DNA of 64,000 nucleotides from Tachypleus tridentatus. Lineage: Eukaryota; Arthropoda; Merostomata; Xiphosura; Limulidae. Below the pieces are notes generated by a model that did no database searches, was not told the DNA's origin, and saw only the letters and a list, made by a program, of their open reading frames with translations. Shown here piece after piece: positions 1-9,295 of this stretch (position 1 is the first letter of the stretch; every line of letters begins with the position of its first letter). The stretch lies in NCBI RefSeq assembly GCF_004210375.1, contig NC_134825.1, forward strand, positions 3,224,001 through 3,288,000, given 5' to 3'. Both the position numbers and the translations under genes were made by a program.

Positions 1-12
1 TGAAACTGAGAC

Positions 13-162
13 ATGGTGGATATTAGAAGGCACAACAAAACTAACGTGATAGTAGCACGTGCAGAGGAAGCAGACACCTTCCTAAACGAAAGGAAACTAA
101 AATTGCCAGAAAAGGAATGGGATAAATATGCAGAGGAAGTAATGGAAGTTGCTGTGCCTTGA
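13..162 (+). other. Short unassigned ORF (49 aa)
   Basis: An ATG-to-TGA reading frame of 49 codons, with in-frame stops just upstream at 1-3 and 7-9. The product is charged (many E, K, R) and looks more protein-like than random AT-rich translation, with a C-terminal stretch EKEWDKYAEEVMEVAVP. I do not recognise the family. It could be the tail of a decayed mobile-element ORF, part of an exon, or chance. There is no neighbouring coding sequence to support it. Confidence 0.15.
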
Positions 163-1098
163 AATGACAGCAGACGATGATAGTGGACCAATCAGAGTGC
201 GACCAGGAAAATTTGTACGAATACCTTTGTAAGGCACCACAATGTCATAATCGCTTGAAGAAGACTTGTAGTCAAAACATTGAAAGTAAAAGATTCTGTC
301 AAAGCATGTATAGTCTCATTGCTATCTTAGTGACCACTACCTATGATTGTTATAAAGTTTGTACTCTTTTGCCATACCTTGCTAAGTCTTGTCGAATTTC
401 ACACATTCAAGATATAAAACAGTATAACTTTTAGGTTTATAGATGTATATTGAAATAACAAATATATATTCTTGAAAATAAAAAACAATACTTGTTTGAC
501 GTACGAGAACAGTATCAAAATTTCTATAAATTCGCATGATTTATACAAAAGTAACGCTTCAAAGCAAGAGGAAATTATTGTTGAACTACAGTTAGTGTGG
601 TATGTGCCTTAGAAGCTAAACTTGTTATTACGTCTATTAATCAAGAAAACTACAGAATTGGATCAGGAACGTGTACTGATTTCGAATTCAAATATTACCC
701 AACCATTCAACTTCAGTGAATTGCTTTGGACTTGGACATTAGAATTTCTACAAGGACATTAAATATCTTTACCGGTAAGAAGCAAGCTTAGTAAGACTTA
801 GAGGCCAATCAAGCTAACTACATTCAGCGAGATGTCACAATGCCAACTCAGAATTAATTTGCTCATCATGGATTTGAATCGTCAATAAAATACTGAGTTC
901 TAGACCAAAAATAAGACTCGGTGTTTGTAAGTTTATAAAACTGTTGCATATAAACCATCATTTGTAATAGCTATTTGTAATAACCGTTATTATACATTGT
1001 ATTGTTAACCTGACAGTTGAAACGTTGTTCTGTACTTATAACAAAACACAACATTCCAGTAAACACCAAATTTATTCAAAAACAAAGTACAAAACTAA
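163..1098. other. No gene seen
   Basis: AT-rich sequence. The only ORF of note (177-434, plus) is Cys-rich in a composition-driven way and matches nothing I know. No repeats or RNA genes were recognised. Confidence 0.5.
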
Positions 1099-1416
1099 AG
1101 TCCATACTATGTTAAAGTTACACTGACACACAATACCAACATAATTTACAAAATACAATTCAATAACTGTCAAGACTTCTATATTGGAGAAACAAGCAGA
1201 AAAATGAAAATTAGATTCAAAGAAAACAAAAAACGCCTTCAGACGTTTTTGAACATTGCAAATCAAATAAACACAACATAACTATATAAAACATCCAGAT
1301 AATAAGTAGGAAAACAAACAACCAAACGCAGAATCAAAGAAGCCCTATTTATACAACCACTAAAATTAAACCAATATAAAGAAACACCTTCATACCTATA
1401 CTGGTTAATAACCTAA
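1099..1416 (+). pseudogene. Penelope-like element, GIY-YIG endonuclease remnant
   Basis: Translation on the plus strand gives the C-terminal GIY-YIG endonuclease of a Penelope-like retroelement, the nuclease that nicks target DNA for target-primed reverse transcription. The core is visible as DFYIGETSRKMKIRFKE (codons from 1174), preceded by NIIYKIQFNNC, the position where the GIY half of the motif normally lies. A shift of frame near 1244 continues the protein as VFEHCKSNKHNITI. The original frame resumes near 1309 as TKRRIKEALFIQ and SYLYWLIT, ending in TAA at 1414-1416. At least two frameshifts and a stop make it dead. The RT domain is not present upstream, so the copy is 5'-truncated. The PLE-type terminal sequence follows directly in the same orientation, which supports the assignment. 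Confidence 0.85.
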
Positions 1417-1605
1417 CACCCAAGTGCAACGCCCTCTACAATCCCGTACCTGTTTATACTCTCGTCCCTAAGACGTGTTCGTTAACGGTCAGTTCCAAAC
1501 TCCGTGTTAACGTGAAAATGACGCAGGAGGGTGGAAACTTTGTTCTCTGCTTATCAATAGTAGTGTTAATACCAGAACCACCCGTTCCGAGATGCATTTT
1601 CCAGT
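1417..1605 (+). repeat. PLE 3' terminal sequence (pLTR-like), copy A
   Basis: Sequence directly 3' of the endonuclease. It shares blocks with the copy at 61500-61685: CGTCCCTAAGACGTGT, AACGGTCA, TTGTTCT..CTTATCA, GTGTTAATACC and CCGTTC.GAGAT. In this copy the usual CCTGAAGATGACC..GGTCGAAACG block is mutated. Its place after the endonuclease is what identifies the whole dispersed family as PLE-derived. Confidence 0.7.
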
Positions 1606-1716
1606 ATCTATTATCAAGACCATTTCTGAATCCACTTCCCAGTCACACAACCAACAACATGATGCCGAATCTGCGTTTGGAATGAAATATATTGGACGAA
1701 AACAAGTAACACTTTA

Positions 1717-1898
1717 ATCAGTGATGTCGAGAAACCCACTTGTTGAGAAATTTATATGCAAAAACGGTTCGTTTGGGTTGAGAAAATATTTTACATAGAA
1801 GAACGAACAACGTTTCGACCTTCTTCGGTCATCGTCAGGTTCACATCTCTTCTATGTAAAATATTTTCTCAACCCAAACGAGCCGTTTTTGCATATAA
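1717..1898 (+). mobile_element. 182-bp PLE-derived insert with internal inverted duplication and 13-bp TSD
   Basis: The insert is flanked by an exact 13-bp direct repeat AAGTAACACTTTA (1704-1716 and 1899-1911). Inside, 1752-1802 and 1848-1898 are inverted copies of 51 bp with one mismatch. They enclose a 45-bp loop carrying the PLE-type block GTTTCGACCTTCTTCGGTC. The first 35 bp (ATCAGTGATGTCGAGAAA...) match one end of the insert at 30050-30195. The arrangement is what a 5' inversion during target-primed reverse transcription would give. An ORF across it is coincidental. Confidence 0.8.
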
Positions 1899-1911
1899 AA
1901 GTAACACTTTA

Positions 1912-3073
1912 TATAATAACAATGATTCACATAATCGCAAGTTTTGAAAAGGCTTGAACAGATTATTGAATTTGTTTTTCAGATTCGTGAACATATACAT
2001 AAGTTTACATGTGTAATTTTTATATCAAAAGTTTCGTTATTATGAGATTATAAAAACTTTAAAAGCAATAAAATGCTGTTTGTAGACATATCTTTGGAAG
2101 AGACTGATATCAAAGTATTCATTTATGTTTCTTCGTTTGAAATATTAACGAGATAAGCACATACATTTTACTAGCACTATACACGTGAATATCGAGACAA
2201 ACCTTCACCCATTCAAAACTCAACATAATTGCTTATCTTCGACGCAGTGTGATCTTTCAAGTTGCTGTTGAAATGCACCTAAAAACATTCAAATTGAATA
2301 CCGTTGTTTTAAGACTATCTTCACTTATCCCAACACCAAAGTTATAGAACTCAAAAACAGCCAGGGAGTAGTTCCTTCTGTCTGGAGATGGAGCACATAA
2401 CTGATCAAGTCTTGAGGTACCTCCCACCCCTTTTACTGTCACTTTGCCTCACTTCTGCAAACAGATATTGCTCGTGTTATATCACATTCTTTTATCCTGT
2501 CTTAGCCAGTTGATACATCTGAGATTGTATTATCCATCTGATCATTATATTTGTCCATATTAACTGTTTTTTTCTTTGGGTTCAGGGAGCAACATGCTTT
2601 CACAACCCACCGTGAAACGTCCACGTATGCACGTCTTCCATACGAATATTAAGGTACCCGAGAGCTATTTTTTTTTTTTTTATAACTGTTAGCGTTACAT
2701 ACACAGGAAACTGATACAACCAAACATCAGCTTTGTTTTCAAATGTTTGCTGAAAAGCTAAAACTTCATATAGTGAGCAGAGCAATTAATTTGGGAAATA
2801 TCATATGGTACATTTGTTGTGTTTCCTTTCTACATCTCAACTATTCTACTTATGTCTCTAGTTTTATTTTTAGTTTCTGTACATGTCGAATGTCTATATT
2901 GAAGGGTATATTCACATTTGTTTATTCTTATTAAAGGATTTGTTGCACTTGAAACATTTGTTTCTAAAGATAGTGGACCATGTTGCAAATTCGAGAGATA
3001 GTTTCATAGTTATTTTTAGTTGTTGGTCTGAAAACGTGCTTGAAAAAGAGGAGGAAAAACGTATAATGTGTGG
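1912..3073. other. No gene seen
   Basis: AT-rich DNA with a T-homopolymer near 2668-2681. No coding or RNA feature recognised. Confidence 0.5.
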
Positions 3074-3283
3074 ACACATCTTGTAGTTTCTACATTCTGT
3101 TAGCGATATACAAATACACATCTTGTAGTTTCTACATTCTGTTAGCGATATACAAATACACATCTTGTAGTTTCTACATTCTGTTAGCGATATACAAATA
3201 CACATCTTGTAGTTTCTACATTCTGTTAGCGATATACAAATACACATCTTGTAGTTTCTACATTCTGTTAGTGATATACAAAT
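3074..3283 (+). repeat. Minisatellite, 42-bp unit x 5
   Basis: Five head-to-tail copies starting at 3074, 3116, 3158, 3200 and 3242. Each contains ACACATCTTGTAGTTTCTAC and TTCTGTTAGCGATATACAAA. The copies are almost identical, with one G-for-C substitution visible in the last, which suggests recent expansion. Because 42 is divisible by 3, both strands stay open across the array as a 14-residue protein repeat. I regard that as accidental. Confidence 0.97.
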
Positions 3284-4684
3284 TAAAAAACTGTTACTTT
3301 ACACAGCATGATATAGAAGATGTTAATGATACTATCTTCACTAACTTTGTTCTCTTTAGTAGGTGACATCATCTGTTTTTACGATTATTTCAATATTGTA
3401 TGAAGCATCTATGTTTAATGGAGAAATAGAAATGTAAATTTGACAGATGGTCAATGCTATCAGAAAACAAAGGTGATGCCATTCATTGGTCAAAGAAAGC
3501 CAGTTTACATGCTAAATTTAAGAACACCTTTGTACAGTAATCTGTGGAATCTTTCAAGAACATGCTTTTATGACAAATGAATGTTTAGTTCAATATTAAT
3601 GAACTGAAAGTGAAAAAAAGTTGCAGGACTGGAAACAGTCAATTAGAAAGAACATTCCAAGAAGTTTATGTAGGACTTTGCTTTGTGAAATAAAGTTCTT
3701 ATTTAGTCTTCTTAAGTAATCCAAAACTTTTATTCCACACTTAAGTTTTGTTTAATTACCTAATAGAGATTCCAAGGCAAATCTGCTGTTTTCTGTGGGT
3801 TTATCTTATGACAGATGAGAAACTTTGTTTCCACAAACATACTACCTTCTCATTAACTAATTGTTTCAATGAACCTTCTATTTTGTATTACTTTCAACAT
3901 ACTGTGCGAAATGGGTAAGTATATATTTTTATACTATAACTTACCATGTGGCCACATTATGTAATAATATCAAATCAGTTCATATCTTCCTATTCTCTAA
4001 GATTTTTCTACTGTCATTTTCTCTTTCCAGCTTTACTTATAATTTAACAAACATTTCAAAACTAACTCCACCACTGAAACTATGCCTAGCCTCAAATACA
4101 ACATTTCAGTACAAACTCCAAGATGTACACATAACTAGCTTCATTAGTCTATCAAATTTATAACTCACTAATAACTGAACAGAAGAATAAATATAATTAC
4201 TCTCACAGAATACTCATTCACATGAAATTAAACTATGGTTTCAACAAGTTGTTTTGGTGTTCTTTTCTGTGGGTTATGGAATTCAAATGGAATGTTCCCT
4301 TGTAAAATTTCTTCATGTTAATCTGGGAGCTTTCTGTGGACTCATTTCACACACACAAGTTGATATTTTATGACTCCTAATATCACTAATTGTTCTTTTG
4401 ATGGTGTGGGATCAAGCACTGGTGGCTCTGTCCTTGTTGATCATTTGGAAGTGTTCTCAATGGGTTGGCTTTCTGTTCTTCGGGGTTACTCAACTAGCCG
4501 TTCTTTTGCTGATGTACTTTCACAGGCAATCCTTGTGGAAATTTTAGCTTGGATCACTTTTCCTTCTGTAAGCCAGATCATTTGAACTTTTCAGTACAAC
4601 ATATTGTTCCAACACATGCTTAAATTTTCAGTTCATTTTTTTCTTATTGAAGAGATTGTTTGCTTGCTGAAATTTTGAGTAATG
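3284..4684. other. No gene supported
   Basis: AT-rich DNA. The 71-codon plus-strand ORF at 4370-4585 matches nothing I know. The opposite strand of the same stretch reads as a hydrophilic, Pro/Ser/Glu-rich segment and could be the tail of the Gypsy-type relic at 5999-6500. That is only a guess. Confidence 0.35.
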
Positions 4685-4905
4685 CTATTGACAGCTACCT
4701 GTTCTAACAGTCCTTAATGTGGAAGTGATAGGTTACACAGAAGTAGCTAGTCAACACCAACTACTGCCAACTCTTTACCATAGAATAATCAGATACACTA
4801 TGACATTCTATCCCCTTCAAGGCTGAAAGGGTGAACATGTCTGGAAATTGGATTTAAACATGCAATCCACAGACTAAGTACCCTATCAGGCCATGACAAC
4901 AGAAG
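4685..4905 (-). mobile_element. Old, degraded tRNA-derived SINE
   Basis: Reading the plus strand, CCAACTCTTTACCATAGAATA and GGCTGAAAGGGTGAACATGT line up in order with the well-preserved minus-strand copy at 62422-62676. The tRNA head at about 4850-4905 is badly eroded, ending in ATCAGGCCATGAC. No TSD was found. Divergence is clearly higher than in the other copies. Confidence 0.65.
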
Positions 4906-4986
4906 TGATTTAACATTTATACTATGTTTTTTTTGTTTTTGTTTTTATGAAGTCCAGTCTAACCACCATTATTAGTAACTGATATA

Positions 4987-5996
4987 TACTACATGGCCAA
5001 AAGTATATGAACACCTGACCATCACATCCATATGTGCTTGTTGAACATCTCATTCCAAAACCATGGGCATTAATATGGAGTTGGTCCTCCTTTGCTGCTG
5101 TAACAGCCTTCCTACTAGATTTTGGAACATGGCTGCAGGGATTCCCTCCTATTCAGTCACAAGAGCATTAGTGAGGTTGGGCACTGATGGCAGGCGAGAA
5201 GCCCTGGCTCATATTCGATGGGGTTGAGGTCCATAAGGACATTTGACTGGCTTGCACAGAGCCCGTCAAGTATTTCCACACTAACCTCAGCAAACCATGT
5301 CCTTATGGACCTTGCTTTGTCCACAAGGGCATTGTCATACCGAAACAAAAAAAGGGCAGGTAGCATTTTCTTGGCATCTGCCAAATTCACATTCATCTGT
5401 CAGACTACCAACTAGTGAAGCATGATTCATCTCTTCAGAGAATACATTTCTACTGCTCCAGAGTCCAATGGCAGTGTGCTTTACACCACTCCAGCCGATG
5501 CTTGGCATTGCGCATGGTGATCTTCGGCTTGTGTGCAGCTGTTCAGCCATGGAAATCCATTTCATGAAGCTCCAGATGAACAATTCTTGTGCTTCAAGAG
5601 GCATTTAGTGAGTGTTGCAAATGTGGACAAACAATTTTACATGTTTCAGCACTCAGCAGTTCTATTCTCCGAGTTTGTGTGGCCTACTACTTCGTGGCTG
5701 AGCTGTTGTTGCTCCTAGACATTTCCACTTCACAATAACAGCACTTACAGTTGACCAGGGCAGCTTTAGCAGGGCAGAAATTTGATGAACCAACTTGTTG
5801 GAAAGGTGGCATCCTACGACAGTGCTATGTTGAAAGTCACTGAGCTCTTCAGTACAACCCATTCTACTGCTGGTATTTGTCTATGGAATTGCATGGCTGT
5901 ATGCTTGATTTTGTGCACCTGTTAGGAATGGGTGTGGCTGAAATAGCTGAACCCATTAATAAGAAGGGGTGTTTATATACTTTTGGCCATGTAGTG
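4987..5996 (-). mobile_element. Tc1/mariner element, 1010 bp, non-functional
   Basis: The terminal inverted repeats begin TACTACATGGCCAAAAGTAT at 4987 and, read on the other strand, CACTACATGGCCAAAAGTAT at 5996. TA dinucleotides at 4985-4986 and 5997-5998 fit the TA target duplication of the Tc1 superfamily. The length is typical of a single-ORF Tc1 element, and the broken transposase lies inside on the minus strand. The right end abuts a decayed Ty3/Gypsy-type integrase. Confidence 0.93.
5157..5862 (-). pseudogene. Tc1-like transposase, frameshifted
   Basis: A DDE-type cut-and-paste transposase broken over several minus-strand frames. The N-terminal part (5862-5662) is the paired-like helix-turn-helix with ISALLKLPWSTVSAVIVKW and the downstream RSSRPHKL basic stretch. 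The middle (5604-5335) has the WSGVKHTAIGLWSSRNVFS region. The C-terminal part (5396-5157) keeps DNALVDKARSIRTWF around the second catalytic Asp and MDLNPIE near 5231-5211 with the final acidic residue. At least two frameshifts separate the pieces and no start-to-stop frame survives. Closest in style to the Tc1 elements common in fish and arthropods. Confidence 0.9.
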
Positions 5997-5998
5997 TA

Positions 5999-6500
5999 TC
6001 TTTTCTATATGAAGTAAAGCATGGATTTTACAATGATCCTTATTCAATCTACTTATTCTGCGAGATTCTGCTGAGTAAATGTTTTCGATATGAGAAGGCA
6101 GTTGATCCAATGGCACATTTATGTTTCTACCAAATATCAGTAATAATGGTATGCTATATGTATCTTCTATACTGCTATACAATAACTTATCAGTCATAGT
6201 AGAAGATCTTGGTCATACATTTCCTTAGGTTCATCCACACAAATAGCTAACTGATATGACAGTTCATGTGTCAATTACCTTATTACAAGATGGATGAAGG
6301 GCTGTTTTCTTGATCTTTCTAATTCCAAGTATCTGACACATTTCCACAAACATTGGTTCAAAGTTCCATTCCTGATCTGAACGAAGTTCCACAGACACTC
6401 CAATGTTAAAACAAATTTGTTGAGTTTGTACTTCTTGTTAGAAACAGCATATGCTTCTGACCGTTTTGTGAAACAGTTCAAGTCATCATACATTATTTGA
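5999..6500 (-). pseudogene. Ty3/Gypsy-type integrase relic
   Basis: On the minus strand the piece from 6493 reads DDLNCFTKRSEAYAVSN, the region after the first catalytic Asp of retroelement integrases (usually D.FTKW.EA). Further on, a shifted frame gives QILGI and TALHP, the area of the last catalytic residue. The piece from 6197 has FGRNINVPLDQL, the C-terminal conserved box of Gypsy-class integrases. Several frameshifts and missing catalytic context show long inactivity. No LTRs, protease or RT were found nearby. The Tc1 element sits directly at its downstream side and probably interrupts it. Confidence 0.65.
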
Positions 6501-7256
6501 ATTTTTACACTCAGTTTAATGGTCTAATATAATCACAACAAATATTAAAATATTAAGAGTAAAATAATTATAGCAACACAATTTTCATACATTTCAAACT
6601 TATGAAATGTTTATCCCTGATTTGAAAGAGTGTTCAGAATAAAGGTTTACAATAAACTACATTTAAAATTGACAAGGCTCATCTAGGCAAAATAAATGAA
6701 AACAGCACATAAAGACATGACCAAGAGGGATGATTGTGTCCAAAAAGAGAGAGAATCTCCTATACAGTGGAAGGAGGAGGGAAGAAAAAGCTGCAAACTA
6801 AAATATCTTCAACCCTAATCCAAAAAGTGAGAATACTGGGCTCAACTTAGTAGGAAATAAAACACCACCTCAAGATGAAGTAAGCATTGCATGAGGTTAA
6901 GGGAAAAATGTCTTCTCCAATACCAATCAAAGCCTCTACTCTTGGAAGAAGCAAAAGAGAAAGAAAAGTAGAGTTGGCCTATAAGGAAGCCATACATTCA
7001 TGCCATAGTGAAAATGACAGCTTCAGAAAAGAAACAAGAAGGGCAAACATCCAGACTAAATAACAATAAAGAGCCAAAGTCCAATGAAAGAATCTGAGTA
7101 GAAAACAAAACATTCACATTCTGTGTATCAAATGAAGAATGTCAGAATGAAAAGAACTTAATTAGGAGGAATGTATCTGACAAACTCGGGAAGAAAACTA
7201 AACAAAAGGGCAAATTAAGCTTCCAGAGCAAAATCGGGAAGATCAATAAATAGTTC
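6501..7256. other. Purine-rich non-coding tract
   Basis: From about 6640 the plus strand becomes strongly A+G-rich, with many GAAAAGA and AAGGAAG runs. No ORF or known repeat recognised. Confidence 0.5.
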
Positions 7257-7576
7257 ACAGCTGTCTGAATGACGATACTGTACCAGTTCCAAGTGAACAG
7301 CTGTCTGAATGACGATACTGTACCAGTTCCAAGTGAACAGCTGTCTGAATGACGATACTGTACCAGTTACAAGTGAACAGCTGTCTGGATGACGATACTG
7401 TACCAGTTACAAGTGAACAGCTGTCTGAATGACAATACTGTACCAGTTACAAGTGAACAGCTGTCTGAATGACAATACTGTACCAGTTACAAGTGAACAG
7501 CTGTCGGAATGACGATACTGTACCAGTTACAAGTGAACAGCTGTCTGAATGACGATACTGTACCAGTTACAAGTGA
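7257..7576 (+). repeat. Minisatellite, 40-bp unit x 8
   Basis: Eight tandem copies beginning every 40 bp from 7257 to 7537. Each contains ACAGCTGTCTGAATGACGAT and CTGTACCAGTTMCAAGTGA. Variation is limited to a few single-base changes: CC or AC in GTTMC, GACGAT or GACAAT, one TCTGGAT and one TCGGAAT. Embedded in the purine-rich tract. Confidence 0.97.
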
Positions 7577-9287
7577 ACAAGAAACAGATGGATTAAAGAA
7601 AAACAAATATAGAAATAACACTCTTGCAAATCAATTCCAAACTGCTACCTAAAAACTCTGGCAGGAAATGGGAACCCAAGGCAAAAGAAGAATCTAAATA
7701 TGACCAGATTGTAATTACCTTAGAATCTAAGGGTTTTTGACATGTGATTTCCAAAATTGGGAAGAGTGATTTTAAAACACTGTTGGGCCATGTCTAATGT
7801 TGTATGAATGTTGGTATATTACAGTGCAAAGTCACATTGGGCTATTTACTGTGTGGAATGGAACTCTGAATCCTAAAATTGAAAGTCCATATAGATAATG
7901 CAATATAGGATACACCAAACCCTAAATTGGGCTCAAACCAGCACAATCACTGAAACAGTTGGTTGGCTTCAAAACAGTGCCTCAAGTATCAATGGTTAAC
8001 TTCTGATATTTGGGAGGTCAAAATTAACCAGATGAAGGCACTGGGACAAGAAAGTTGTTGGAGAAAAAGAATGCCAAATGAAGTGACATGACAACACTGA
8101 CCTCACCATGGTCTCACAAAATTTGGAAAGTGCCTAAAAATCACCTAGTGCAAAAAAACCCCAAGATAAGGCAATCCAATTCCCACAAAGGGACAAGCAA
8201 CTCCAAACTTGGCATGACTAAAGAGGTAAAATCAAAACTGACATTGTACACCATAGTCATACAAAGTATTTGGGGTCAAGATATATTACTCTCAATAATC
8301 AGAAGAGATCATGAAGACTAAGAACTAACCCCATAGATCATCACTGAGAACAACCAGAATAGAAAGAAATGAAATGGGACTAAATGATAAAACACCATAC
8401 CTGACTAAATACATCTATAAATGGGAAAAATATATCTGTCTCAAGTGAACATACATGAAGGTAAGTGAGTGTGTTAAGGGTAGTTGTAACTGACAATTTC
8501 TGATTAGAATATGTTGTTGAGAAAAACTTTAAATGTAAGTAAAATATCATATCAGAAATAATTTATCCTGAGACACCAGGAAAGTCAGAGAGTATGATGG
8601 AAAAGACTCGAAGAATTAAATATGAAAGACATACAATTCAGAGAAGACCACTTACCAAAAACATGAAGAACAGGTTGCAATGAAAAAGAAAATGGTGACT
8701 TTGAGCCCAAGGTGATAAGCGTGATACAAATGTTGAAGAGGAATGACAGGACTGGAAGAAAGGGGTGGTTACACAATTAAAGAGGTGGACCACATAAAAA
8801 TATGAGGATGTATTTGATACTTGAAACCATCAGTACTTAGTGAAACTCCAGAACTGAGAAAAAAAGACAACTGTGTGTTTCACAAATACTTCAATTATTT
8901 ACGGCTGTCATTTTGCTTGTTTCAAGTTAAGATGTTCTGAAATGAAACCATTCATAAATGAGGTATTTGGAAAGGTATAATTATCCTTGCCCTTTGTATT
9001 TCTCCTCAATTCTGTAAAGGGATGTCACTGAAAATTTTGAATGTCTTTTCCATAGTTTATATTCTCAATTTCAAGCACTCATGCTTGAAGAAATGTGTAT
9101 CAAATAATTAAAGAGCATTTACATTCAGCAAGGATTACTTTTTTTTATTTAGCTAATAAAGAGACTTGCTTAACAGATGATAGACCATTGTTAAATATAA
9201 ACATTTTTCTAAAAAAAGTGATATCCTACATTGAAAAACTGTACTAAAATAAAGTTCTAAAATAAGTTTTGGAATTTTAATGTGTTA
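7577..9287. other. Purine-rich tract, then AT-rich spacer
   Basis: The plus strand stays A+G-rich to about 8860, then turns into ordinary AT-rich DNA. ORFs at 8088-8321 (plus) and 8585-8776 (minus) follow base composition and resemble nothing known. Confidence 0.45.
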
Positions 9288-9295
9288 GTTTAGAT

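Noticed and set aside
1072..1266. Minus-strand 64-codon ORF
   Set aside because: It is the antisense shadow of the PLE endonuclease remnant on the plus strand.
3074..3366. Repeat protein encoded by the 42-bp minisatellite
   Set aside because: Open frames exist on both strands simply because the unit is divisible by three. No start context, flanking domain or codon bias supports it.
4370..4585. 71-codon plus-strand ORF as a gene
   Set aside because: No family resemblance and no splice or regulatory context. The opposite strand is equally protein-like and could belong to a retroelement relic.
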